A stretch of 5,592 nucleotides of DNA, from positions 1 through 5,592 of the forward strand of contig CAIYKK010000509.1 of NCBI GenBank assembly GCA_903926695.1. The letters are read 5' to 3'. The position numbers were made by a program, and so were the translations under genes. Source of the stretch: an uncultured Burkholderiales bacterium (GTDB lineage: Bacteria; Pseudomonadota; Gammaproteobacteria; Burkholderiales; Burkholderiaceae_C). Below are positions 1 through 5,518 of the stretch, piece after piece. The notes beneath the pieces were generated by a model that worked only from the letters and a program-made list of their open reading frames with translations, was not told the DNA's origin and made no database searches. The stretch's first letter is position 1. Each line of letters opens with the position of its first letter.

Positions 1-49
1 AGCCGCTGGCAGCCAGAGTGAGGGCGATGAGGATGCGGTGCAGTGACAT
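1..49 (-). CDS. 5' end of a downstream gene with signal-peptide-like N-terminus (truncated by window edge)
   Basis: An ATG at 49-47 opens a frame that stays open for 16 complete codons to the window edge. It reads MSLHRILIALTLAASG: a short start with one Arg and one His, followed by a hydrophobic Ile/Leu/Ala stretch. This looks like the n- and h-regions of a Sec signal peptide, or an N-terminal membrane anchor. It lies 62 nt after the ATPase stop on the same strand, so it is probably the next gene of the same operon. I see no good Shine-Dalgarno sequence before this ATG. An in-frame TTG lies five codons upstream (61-59) but has no better ribosome site. The product cannot be identified from 16 residues; a second binding protein or an exported enzyme such as a sulfatase are possibilities only. 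Confidence 0.6.
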   Translation of the reverse strand, partial: MSLHRILIALTLAASG

Positions 50-105
50 GGTGGCTTTATTCAAGTGAAGTGAAAAGTTGAAGGGTGAAAAAATCAGGCA
101 GCTCA

Positions 106-121
106 GACGGCTCAAGCCGTC
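106..121 (-). other. Stem-loop spanning the ATPase stop codon
   Basis: A perfect inverted repeat, GACGGC-TTGA-GCCGTC in the minus-strand mRNA, places the TGA stop codon of the ATPase gene (114-112) in the four-base loop. A run of six U (93-88) follows, but 12 nt separate the stem from it. A canonical Rho-independent terminator would have the U tract directly after the stem. It may be a weak terminator, an attenuator or an mRNA-stabilising hairpin before the next gene, or chance. Confidence 0.4.
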
Positions 122-924
122 AGGGGTTCGGCGGCGCGTTCCAGCCGCTCGGCCACAGTGGCGTGGTTGATCTCGTGGCTGAATTCGCTCAGCACGTCGT
201 CCTTGATGGCGACAAAATCGGCGCTGGCCCGGTCCCGCGCACGGACCAGCGGCACATCAACAATGCGTTTGATGCGCCCAGGGCGCGGCTGCATGACCAC
301 CACGCGGTCGCCCAGATAGACGGCTTCTTCCACATCGTGCGTGACCAGGATGGCGGTGATGCCCTCGGCCTGCCAGATGCGCTGCAGTTCCTGCTGTAGG
401 CGGGTGCGGGTCAGCGCGTCCAGCGCGCCGAAAGGCTCGTCGAGCAGCAGCACCTCCGGGCGATTGACCAGCGCACGGGCAATGGCCACGCGCTGCGACA
501 TGCCGCCGGACAACTGATAAGGATGGGCTTTTTCAAAACCCTTCAGGCCCACCAGATGGATGTGCTCCTGCACGCTTTTGTCCTTGGCCGCCTGCGTGCC
601 GGGCGCGTTCAGCAGGCCCAGGCCGACGTTTTGCTCCACGGTCAGCCAAGGAAAGAGGCGGTGTTCCTGAAAAACGATGCCCCGATCCAAGCTGGTACCG
701 GTAATGGGCTTGCCGTCGAGCAGCAACTGGCCTTCGTAGCCCGCCTCCAGCCCGATCAGCAGGCGCAGCAGCGTCGATTTGCCGCAGCCGCTGGAGCCGA
801 CGATGCTGACGAACTCGCCCGGCTTGATGGACAGGGAAATGTTTTCAAGGACTTTGAGCGGCATGCCTTTGACCTCGTAATGTTTATGCAGGTTCCTGAT
901 CTCGATGGTGCCAGCTTGAGGCAT
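112..924 (-). CDS. ABC transporter ATP-binding protein, nitrate/sulfonate/taurine (SsuB/TauB-like) class
   Basis: This 270-residue protein is the cytoplasmic ATPase that drives the importer encoded upstream. All ABC motifs are present in order: Walker A GSSGCGKST at residues 43-51, Q-loop Gln86 in VFQEHRLFPW, signature LSGGMSQR at 138-145, Walker B LLLDEP ending at Asp162-Glu163, D-loop around Asp169, and switch His196 in VTHD. The Q-loop context and the overall length are typical of SsuB, TauB and NrtD relatives, and there is no long C-terminal regulatory domain. The frame is open back to a TTG or CTG-type start near 999, but that would overlap the preceding permease gene. The ATG at 924-922 begins a normal ABC start (MPQAGTIEIRNLHKHY) and has a purine-rich GAAAGAAG (939-932) 7 nt before it. 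The 58-nt gap to the permease gene contains a 10-bp palindrome at 961-970. The catalytic set is complete, so it should be active. The family assignment does not fix the substrate. Confidence 0.93.
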   Translation of the reverse strand: MPQAGTIEIRNLHKHYEVKGMPLKVLENISLSIKPGEFVSIVGSSGCGKSTLLRLLIGLEAGYEGQLLLDGKPITGTSLDRGIVFQEHRLFPWLTVEQNVGLGLLNAPGTQAAKDKSVQEHIHLVGLKGFEKAHPYQLSGGMSQRVAIARALVNRPEVLLLDEPFGALDALTRTRLQQELQRIWQAEGITAILVTHDVEEAVYLGDRVVVMQPRPGRIKRIVDVPLVRARDRASADFVAIKDDVLSEFSHEINHATVAERLERAAEPLTA

Positions 925-982
925 AACAGGGCTTCTTTCAAAAGTAAGGGGGATGGCGTGACAGCGCTGTGTGGGAGCGGGT

Positions 983-1765
983 TCAGCACGCCGGAGCACG
1001 CCAGCGCAGCAGACGACGCTCGGCTGCTTCGGCCAAGCGATTGAAACCGTAGCCGATCAGGCCGATAGCCAGCAGACCGAACAGGATCACCTCGACCCGA
1101 AAGCCTGCCCGGCCCCGGATGACGATCATGCCCAGCCCGTTGGAGAAGTCATTGAGCAGGAATTCGGCACCGATGGTGGCTAGCCAGGCATAGATCAGGC
1201 CAAGCTTGATGCCCGAGAGGATTTGCGGCGAGGCCGAGGGCAGAATCAGGCGCCAGAATATTTGGCTGCGCGTAAAGCCATAGATGCGTGCGACTTCCGC
1301 ATGCGCCTGGCTGACCCCCTGCACACCCGCCAGGGTCGCCAGCACCACCGGGTAGAAGGTGGAAAAAGCCACAAAGATGATCTTGGACAGGTTGCCCGAG
1401 CCAGCGATGGCCCCCAGCAGCGGCAGCCATGCGAACAGGGAAATCTGGCGCAGGGTGTGAAAGGTTGGGCCGATGAGCAGCGCGGCCACTGAAGACACGC
1501 CCAGCAGCACGCCCAAGGCGACACCAGCGACTGCGCCCAGCGAAAAGCCCGCTAGGTCGCGCCACAGGCTCAGGGCCACGCCCATGTAAAAGTCGCTGCG
1601 GCCCAGTTCGCTCAAGGCCGTGTCGATGACTTTCCACGGTGGCACGATCACCTTGGTATCGACGAGTTGCAGCCAGGTCACGGCAGACCAGGCGAGGAGA
1701 ATCAGCGCCGGCAGCGCGAAGGCGCGCAGATCCCAGCGTGCTTCAGGAGAGGAAGAAGTGGTCAT
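983..1765 (-). CDS. ABC transporter permease, SsuC/TauC-like (second permease of the pair)
   Basis: This 260-residue inner-membrane protein belongs to the BPD_transp_1 permease family. Hydrophobic segments lie at about residues 14-32, 68-90, 92-115, 127-147, 185-203 and 226-241, the usual six-helix arrangement. The cytoplasmic coupling loop that docks on the ATPase is clear: EVARIYGFTRSQIFWRLILP at 157-176 fits the EAA---G---------I-LP motif, with the conserved Gly163 and Leu175-Pro176. I chose the ATG at 1765-1763. A TTG two codons earlier (1771) would also give an open frame, but it leaves almost no room for a ribosome site; the only Shine-Dalgarno-like sequence here is a weak TAGG about 8 nt before the ATG. 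The gene starts 18 nt after the stop of the other permease gene, suggesting coupled translation. The two permeases clearly differ in sequence, so the transporter is probably a heterodimer. Apart from its initiator it has only two Met and one Cys, which is low for a membrane protein. Confidence 0.92.
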   Translation of the reverse strand: MTTSSSPEARWDLRAFALPALILLAWSAVTWLQLVDTKVIVPPWKVIDTALSELGRSDFYMGVALSLWRDLAGFSLGAVAGVALGVLLGVSSVAALLIGPTFHTLRQISLFAWLPLLGAIAGSGNLSKIIFVAFSTFYPVVLATLAGVQGVSQAHAEVARIYGFTRSQIFWRLILPSASPQILSGIKLGLIYAWLATIGAEFLLNDFSNGLGMIVIRGRAGFRVEVILFGLLAIGLIGYGFNRLAEAAERRLLRWRAPAC

Positions 1766-1783
1766 GGGCAAAACCTAGTCAGG

Positions 1784-2650
1784 TCAGAAGGCGGCGCGGC
1801 GCCAGGATTGAAGAGGACGCTCGATCAGACGCAGCAGCACCTCGATCAAGATGCCGACGGCACCGATGACGGCCATAGAAACGATCACCATGTCAATCTG
1901 GCCCAGCGAGCGGCTGTAGGCCATGAAAAATCCTAACCCGTCGCTGGCTGAGAGCAGTTCCACGAAGATCACCGTCAGCCAAGCCTGCATGACACCTTGG
2001 CGCAGGGCGCTGAACAGGCTGGGCAGCGTGGCAGGAAGGACGATGCGGCGCAGAATCTGCACCGGCGAAAAGCAGTAAACCCGCCCCACTTCCAGCAACG
2101 TGGTGGAGATGTTGGCAATGCCGTCGAGCATGGTCAGCATCACCGGCACGGCCACCGCGAGCGAGACGGCCCAGAGCTTGAGCGGCTCCTCAATGCCAGC
2201 AAAGATGATCAAGAGCGGAATCCAGCCGAGCACCGGCACCTGCGCCAGCGCCCGCAAAGTCGGCAGCAGGTAGGCGCGCAGCGTCCTCGACAAACCCATG
2301 CCAAAGCCCAGCACCAGCCCGGCACCCCCGCCCAGCAGCAGACTCCAGCCGACGCGCCGTGCGCTGTGGCCGATGTGCGGCCACAGCTCGCCACTGTCGA
2401 GCACGATGCACAGCGACTCCCACACAAACGCCGGGGACGGCAGGATCTGCGGGGCAATCCAGGCGCGCTGCGCCGTCAGCCACCACAGGCCCAGCAGCAG
2501 GGCAGGAAGGACCAAGCCCATCAAGGCCACGCGCAGCAGGCGGCCCAGCGTGGCGCAGGCATCGGCCAGATGCCTGCCTGTGCCACTCCACGGCGGGGCA
2601 TCCAGCGTGATGCCGGGAAAAACTTGGCTGTCGTGGGCCGATGCGCTCAT
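1784..2650 (-). CDS. ABC transporter permease, SsuC/TauC-like (first permease of the pair)
   Basis: This 288-residue inner-membrane permease has a polar N-terminal tail of about 37 residues that is probably cytoplasmic. Hydrophobic segments follow at about 38-59, 100-120, 130-150, 157-177, 218-235 and 252-274. The coupling loop EVGRVYCFSPVQILRRIVLP (187-206) aligns with the EAA motif of SsuC-type permeases. The position normally held by glycine is Cys193, whereas the partner permease keeps its Gly163. The ATG at 2650-2648 is preceded by a strong AAGGAG with an 8-nt spacer, which fixes the start. It lies 30 nt after the binding-protein stop and 18 nt before the next permease. It contains eight internal Met and three Cys, so it does not share the sulfur-poor composition of the porin. 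Its likely role is to form the translocation pore with the second permease. The class is NitT/TauT; the substrate is inferred only from context. Confidence 0.92.
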   Translation of the reverse strand: MSASAHDSQVFPGITLDAPPWSGTGRHLADACATLGRLLRVALMGLVLPALLLGLWWLTAQRAWIAPQILPSPAFVWESLCIVLDSGELWPHIGHSARRVGWSLLLGGGAGLVLGFGMGLSRTLRAYLLPTLRALAQVPVLGWIPLLIIFAGIEEPLKLWAVSLAVAVPVMLTMLDGIANISTTLLEVGRVYCFSPVQILRRIVLPATLPSLFSALRQGVMQAWLTVIFVELLSASDGLGFFMAYSRSLGQIDMVIVSMAVIGAVGILIEVLLRLIERPLQSWRRAAF

Positions 2651-2658
2651 GTGACGGA

Positions 2659-2664
2659 CTCCTT
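2659..2664 (-). promoter_or_regulatory. Strong Shine-Dalgarno site of the first permease gene
   Basis: AAGGAG on the minus strand lies 8 nt before the ATG at 2650. It is the best ribosome-binding site in the operon and confirms the permease start. Just upstream, the binding-protein gene ends in a tandem TGATCC-TGATCC (2683-2672), giving two in-frame TGA stops two codons apart. Confidence 0.85.
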
Positions 2665-2680
2665 GGGTTGCGGATCAGGA

Positions 2681-3766
2681 TCAGGTGCGGACAAACTTGC
2701 CCTGAGCGTCCTGCGTCGGCCAGTAGTTCTCCAGCTTGAGCTCGGCCAGGGCGTGGTTGAGGTACTTGCGCTCGATGAAGTCCATGTTCACCTCGCGGCG
2801 CAGCAGGCGGTATTTCTTCATCTCGCCCACCGCTTTTTGCAGCCCGCCTACGTAGTAGTCGTCCAGCAGCGGGTTGATGCGGGTGCGCAGATCCTTGACC
2901 CGGCCCCAGGTCTCTTTGTTGTCCAGGTAGGTGTCGTTGCCCGAGCGCGTCCACAGCTGGTACTGCGTCTCGCGGTTGGCCTCCAGCGTGGACCAGTGGG
3001 CGCGCTTGACCAGCGCGGTCACGATGCGCTGCACGATACCGGGGTACTGGGACTCGAACGCCTCGCCCACCCAGATGGTGCCGGGCGAGGACAGCAGCGG
3101 ATCGTCGTAGAGCGAGACGATTCGCTTGGCCACGCCGCGCGCTTCCAGGCCGAACGGGGTGTCGATGGAGCCTGCGATATTGCCCGTAGCCAGCGAGGCG
3201 CGCTGATCGTCCTTGATCTGGCTGATGATGCGGAACTCTTTTTCCGGCTCGCTGACACCGAATTTCTCCAGCAAGCGGTACAGCTGCAGCTGGGTGGCGG
3301 TGCCCTTCTGGACTGACAGGGTCTTGCCCTTGAGGTCTGCCGGGCTCTTGGCCGTGGTTCTGGCCGTACCGATGAAGTGGACATCGCCCCCCCGCGAGTT
3401 CGACAAGATGGCCTTGCGCTTGAGGCCTGTCGAGTTACCCACCAAGAAGGGCAAATCGCCTTGGCTAAAGCACAAGTCCAGCAGGCCGTTGGCGAAGTTT
3501 TCGTTCGTCGCCGGACCGGCACCGACGAAGTACTTGTACTCGATCTTGATGTTCTCGGCGGCAAATTCTTTCTCAATGTCGCCGAGCATGGCGGCGTTGG
3601 CCGCAAAAGTGCCCGAGGACAGCGGACGCCCGCCCGAGCCAGCGTTGGAAAAACCGATGCGGATGGTCGTGGGATTGCCTGCCGCGCGGGCCTGGGTGCC
3701 CAGGCCGATCAGCGCCGGGGCGGCCAGCCCTGCGATCAGGGCCGAGTTAAAGGAACGACGTTTCAT
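2681..3766 (-). CDS. Periplasmic substrate-binding protein of a NitT/TauT-type (sulfonate or sulfate-ester class) ABC importer
   Basis: This 361-residue exported protein should deliver the substrate to the two permeases. Its first 28 residues form a signal peptide: MKRRSFN with a twin arginine resembling the Tat motif, a hydrophobic stretch at 9-23, and an ARA cleavage site at 26-28. There is no lipobox cysteine. The mature part starts with TIRIGFSNAG and continues with VEYKYF-type strand and FVGAGPATNENFANGLLDLCFSQGD across 80-104. It then has SPADLKGKTLSVQKGTATQ (141-159), the hinge-region pattern of SsuA/TauA/AtsR-like and NMT1-like proteins. The length is slightly greater than SsuA because of a charged C-terminal tail (about 300-361). 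The ATG at 3766-3764 gives an ideal signal-peptide start, although its ribosome site (GAAAG, 3778-3774) is weak. It lies 34 nt after the porin stop. The mature protein contains only three Met and one Cys. The ligand cannot be read from sequence: sulfonate or sulfate ester is favoured by the neighbours, and other small anions or thiamine-precursor-like ligands remain possible. Confidence 0.88.
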   Translation of the reverse strand: MKRRSFNSALIAGLAAPALIGLGTQARAAGNPTTIRIGFSNAGSGGRPLSSGTFAANAAMLGDIEKEFAAENIKIEYKYFVGAGPATNENFANGLLDLCFSQGDLPFLVGNSTGLKRKAILSNSRGGDVHFIGTARTTAKSPADLKGKTLSVQKGTATQLQLYRLLEKFGVSEPEKEFRIISQIKDDQRASLATGNIAGSIDTPFGLEARGVAKRIVSLYDDPLLSSPGTIWVGEAFESQYPGIVQRIVTALVKRAHWSTLEANRETQYQLWTRSGNDTYLDNKETWGRVKDLRTRINPLLDDYYVGGLQKAVGEMKKYRLLRREVNMDFIERKYLNHALAELKLENYWPTQDAQGKFVRT

Positions 3767-3800
3767 GGAAGCGCTTTCGTAAAAAGTGTGAAGGGGACGG

Positions 3801-5363
3801 TCAGAACGCGGCGTTGAGCAGCGCGGCCACTGTGTTGACCTTGGCAGGCTTGTCGGCGGTTGGTGTCTGGTTGCGCGTCTGGGTGTAGTTGATCTGGAGC
3901 TTGGTGGTTTCGGCGAAGAAGATGTTCAGGCCCACCGTCGTGGCCAGCACCTTGTCGTTGAGCGAGAGCGAGCTGCGGTTGGCATCCCACTCGTCAAAGC
4001 GCACGAACGCTTGGTAAGACTTGGGCCAGAAGTCGTCGTACTTGGCCACGCCGGTGGCGCTCTTGAGGAACTGCTCGCCCCAGGTGTAGCCGATGTTGAG
4101 ATACTGGCCGCGTCCACGCTGGATGCCATCTGGATTGGTGGCCGTGCCGCTGATCAAATCTTTCTTGCCTTGAGCGACTTCATAAGTGACCGTGTAGGGC
4201 AAATGCGTCCAGTTGATGTCAAAGCCGTAGCGCTTGTCCGTGCCTTGCTTGGTCTGCGTTGTGCCGCCAGTCGGAGCCAGCGATGTCACGCCACGGTAGT
4301 AAGAAGCACCAACCTGCAACTGACGCAGCCAACTGCTGTAGTCCACCGGCAGCGTGTAAACCAAGCGGCCTGCGATGTCTTTGGCGTTGTTGTTGTCGCC
4401 ACTGTTGGCTCCGTTGCCGTTGAACAGGCCCAGCGAATAAGACAGCAGCGGCGCACGGTAGTTGTTGCTGAAATCAACGTAGGGGTCAAAGTCACCGGCT
4501 ACCACGAGGCCGGTCTGGCGCGCGTTCAGTCCCAGGCCTTTGACGAAGCCCGCGTTGTTGATGACGGCCTTGACTTCGGGGTCGGTTGCCTGCGCGTCCA
4601 GGCCGAAGGCCACGGTTTGCTGGCCCAGTGTCACGGTGCCCAACGGGGCTTCCACATTGCCGGTGTCTGGCAGGAAGCTGTAGCGCAGATAAGCGTCGGT
4701 CAGGCTGGTCGTGGTGTTGCCGGCTGAATTCGAGCCGCTCAACGCCAGACGGTAAGTCAGGTTGCGGCCCTCGGCGTAGTCACGGTACAGGTTGCCGCTG
4801 AAATTAAGCGCAAAGCCCAGTGGCGCAAAGCCATGACTGTTGGGAGTGGTGATGCCACTCGCATGGGTTGGCGGCAAGGTCTCGTTTTGATAATCGTAGC
4901 GCGCCGTCAGCGAGCCGCCGATCTTGGTGTTGCGCGTCACGCTGGGAATGTTGCGCTCCTGCAGGCGCGACTGATCGTACTTGTAGTTCTCGATGTCGGC
5001 GCGCAGACCCTGAACATCGGCCTTGGTGGCCGAGGTGCGGGCGGCGATGGCTTCGGCGCTTTCGCCCTCAGCCGAGGGGGCGGGTGCCGCCGCTTGCGTG
5101 GCCTGCGCCGCCGTTTGCTGTTTCGCCAGTTGGGCGCGCAGCTCGCTCACCTGCTTGGCCAGTTCCTCGACACGGGCCTGCTCCAGCGAGGACGCGCTTG
5201 CCCGTGAGTTGCTCTTTTTGAGTTCTTGAAGCTGCTTTTGCAACTCGCTGACGACGCCTTTGAGCGTGTTGATCTCGTTATTGGGTTGCGCCGCCTGCAC
5301 CGCGCCACCCGACAAAGCGAGCAGTACGGCCGCTGCCTGCGCCGTGATTTTGAAAGAGGACAC
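3801..5363 (-). CDS. Outer-membrane porin, OprO/OprP-like, with N-terminal coiled coil
   Basis: This 520-residue protein should form a beta-barrel channel in the outer membrane. The signal peptide runs to about residue 24 (AVQA before AQ). Next comes a heptad-patterned coiled coil: Ile31, Leu34, Val38, Leu41, Leu45 and Leu48, then Val65, Leu68, Val72, Leu75 and Leu79. An Ala/Gln/Pro-rich linker (about 83-108) leads to a barrel from about 145 to the end, with alternating aromatic and polar strands such as YLNIGYTW and KLQINYTQTR. The last residue is Phe520, the usual barrel-assembly signal. The late motif VGLNIFFAETTKLQINY resembles the final strands of phosphate-selective porin O/P family members; that assignment is from memory and moderate. 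It is longer than OprP because of the coiled-coil extension. The start is a GTG at 5363-5361 with AAAGGG 8 nt upstream; no ATG fits. It is the first gene of the operon. Remarkably, it has no Cys and no Met after the initiator, which fits expression under sulfur limitation. Confidence 0.87.
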   Translation of the reverse strand: MSSFKITAQAAAVLLALSGGAVQAAQPNNEINTLKGVVSELQKQLQELKKSNSRASASSLEQARVEELAKQVSELRAQLAKQQTAAQATQAAAPAPSAEGESAEAIAARTSATKADVQGLRADIENYKYDQSRLQERNIPSVTRNTKIGGSLTARYDYQNETLPPTHASGITTPNSHGFAPLGFALNFSGNLYRDYAEGRNLTYRLALSGSNSAGNTTTSLTDAYLRYSFLPDTGNVEAPLGTVTLGQQTVAFGLDAQATDPEVKAVINNAGFVKGLGLNARQTGLVVAGDFDPYVDFSNNYRAPLLSYSLGLFNGNGANSGDNNNAKDIAGRLVYTLPVDYSSWLRQLQVGASYYRGVTSLAPTGGTTQTKQGTDKRYGFDINWTHLPYTVTYEVAQGKKDLISGTATNPDGIQRGRGQYLNIGYTWGEQFLKSATGVAKYDDFWPKSYQAFVRFDEWDANRSSLSLNDKVLATTVGLNIFFAETTKLQINYTQTRNQTPTADKPAKVNTVAALLNAAF

Positions 5364-5371
5364 TTGAATAA

Positions 5372-5377
5372 CCCTTT
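5372..5377 (-). promoter_or_regulatory. Ribosome-binding site supporting the GTG start of the porin
   Basis: AAAGGG, within a longer AAAAAAAGGG run on the minus strand (5381-5372), ends 8 nt before the GTG at 5363. The spacing supports GTG as the true start. The first residues from that codon also form a normal signal peptide. Confidence 0.75.
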
Positions 5378-5413
5378 TTTTAGTGGCTGAAAAATAACCT
5401 GCAGCCTAGGTTT

Positions 5414-5430
5414 AGCAGATTGTGTGCCAG
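5414..5430 (-). promoter_or_regulatory. Sigma-54 (RpoN) -24/-12 promoter of the porin-ABC operon
   Basis: The minus strand reads CTGGCACACAATCTGCT. It matches the consensus YTGGCACG-N4-TTGCW at all key positions: full TGGCAC, the invariant GG (5428-5427) and GC (5416-5415) at exactly the required 10-nt separation, with mismatches only at the G after TGGCAC and the first T of TTGC. Transcription would start near 5403, giving a leader of about 40 nt that contains the porin ribosome site. A sigma-54 promoter needs an ATP-dependent enhancer-binding activator, so the operon would be tightly switched rather than constitutive. I see no competing good sigma-70 promoter close to the gene. Confidence 0.75.
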
Positions 5431-5459
5431 GGGTTTTTCATGGTTTTAAGCCTGTTTGT

Positions 5460-5473
5460 GTTGATTATTCAAC
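5460..5473. promoter_or_regulatory. Short inverted repeat upstream of the sigma-54 promoter
   Basis: GTTGA-TTAT-TCAAC (plus strand) is a perfect 5-bp inverted repeat with a 4-nt centre. It is centred about 64 nt upstream of the predicted start site, between the promoter and the larger dyad cluster. The minus strand contains AATCAA, the first half of an IHF consensus, but the second half does not match. It could be an operator or part of a DNA-bending site. Confidence 0.35.
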
Positions 5474-5476
5474 TGC

Positions 5477-5505
5477 CCTGCTGAAATCCGGACAGCAGGC
5501 CTGCT
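5477..5505. promoter_or_regulatory. Clustered dyads, candidate activator-binding (UAS) site
   Basis: The plus strand carries CCTGCTG (5477-5483), nine bases, then CAGCAGG (5493-5499), a 7-bp inverted repeat. The second arm overlaps a perfect 12-bp palindrome, AGCAGGCCTGCT (5494-5505). Three copies of the same half-site are thus arranged in alternating orientation at about -74 to -102 from the predicted sigma-54 start. This is the usual distance for enhancer-binding proteins of the NtrC family. Which protein binds is unknown. Confidence 0.45.
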
Positions 5506-5518
5506 CCGATTGAGGCAG

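Noticed and set aside
961..970. ACAGCGCTGT palindrome between the second permease and the ATPase genes, considered as a terminator or operator.
   Set aside because: It has no loop and no U tract, and sits inside a co-directional operon. A 10-bp palindrome in GC-rich DNA is not strong evidence.
925..999. Upstream extension of the ATPase gene to about 999.
   Set aside because: It would overlap the permease gene and add 25 residues with no ABC similarity. The ATG at 924 gives a normal start with a purine-rich site before it.
1766..1771. TTG at 1771 as the start of the second permease.
   Set aside because: The ATG two codons later is the commoner codon and leaves a suitable distance to the weak TAGG ribosome site; the TTG does not.
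1997..3316. A 439-codon open frame on the plus strand, opposite the first permease and the binding protein.
   Set aside because: It runs antisense across two well-supported genes and their gap. It is rich in Gln, Arg, Ala and His as expected of a GC-rich shadow frame, and shows no recognisable domain or ribosome site.
4011..4727. A 238-codon plus-strand frame inside the porin gene.
   Set aside because: It is the complement of the porin coding sequence, with no family features or start signals of its own.
5368..5400. Two copies of GGTTATT in the porin leader.
   Set aside because: A 7-base repeat in an AT-rich leader can easily occur by chance, and one copy overlaps the ribosome site.
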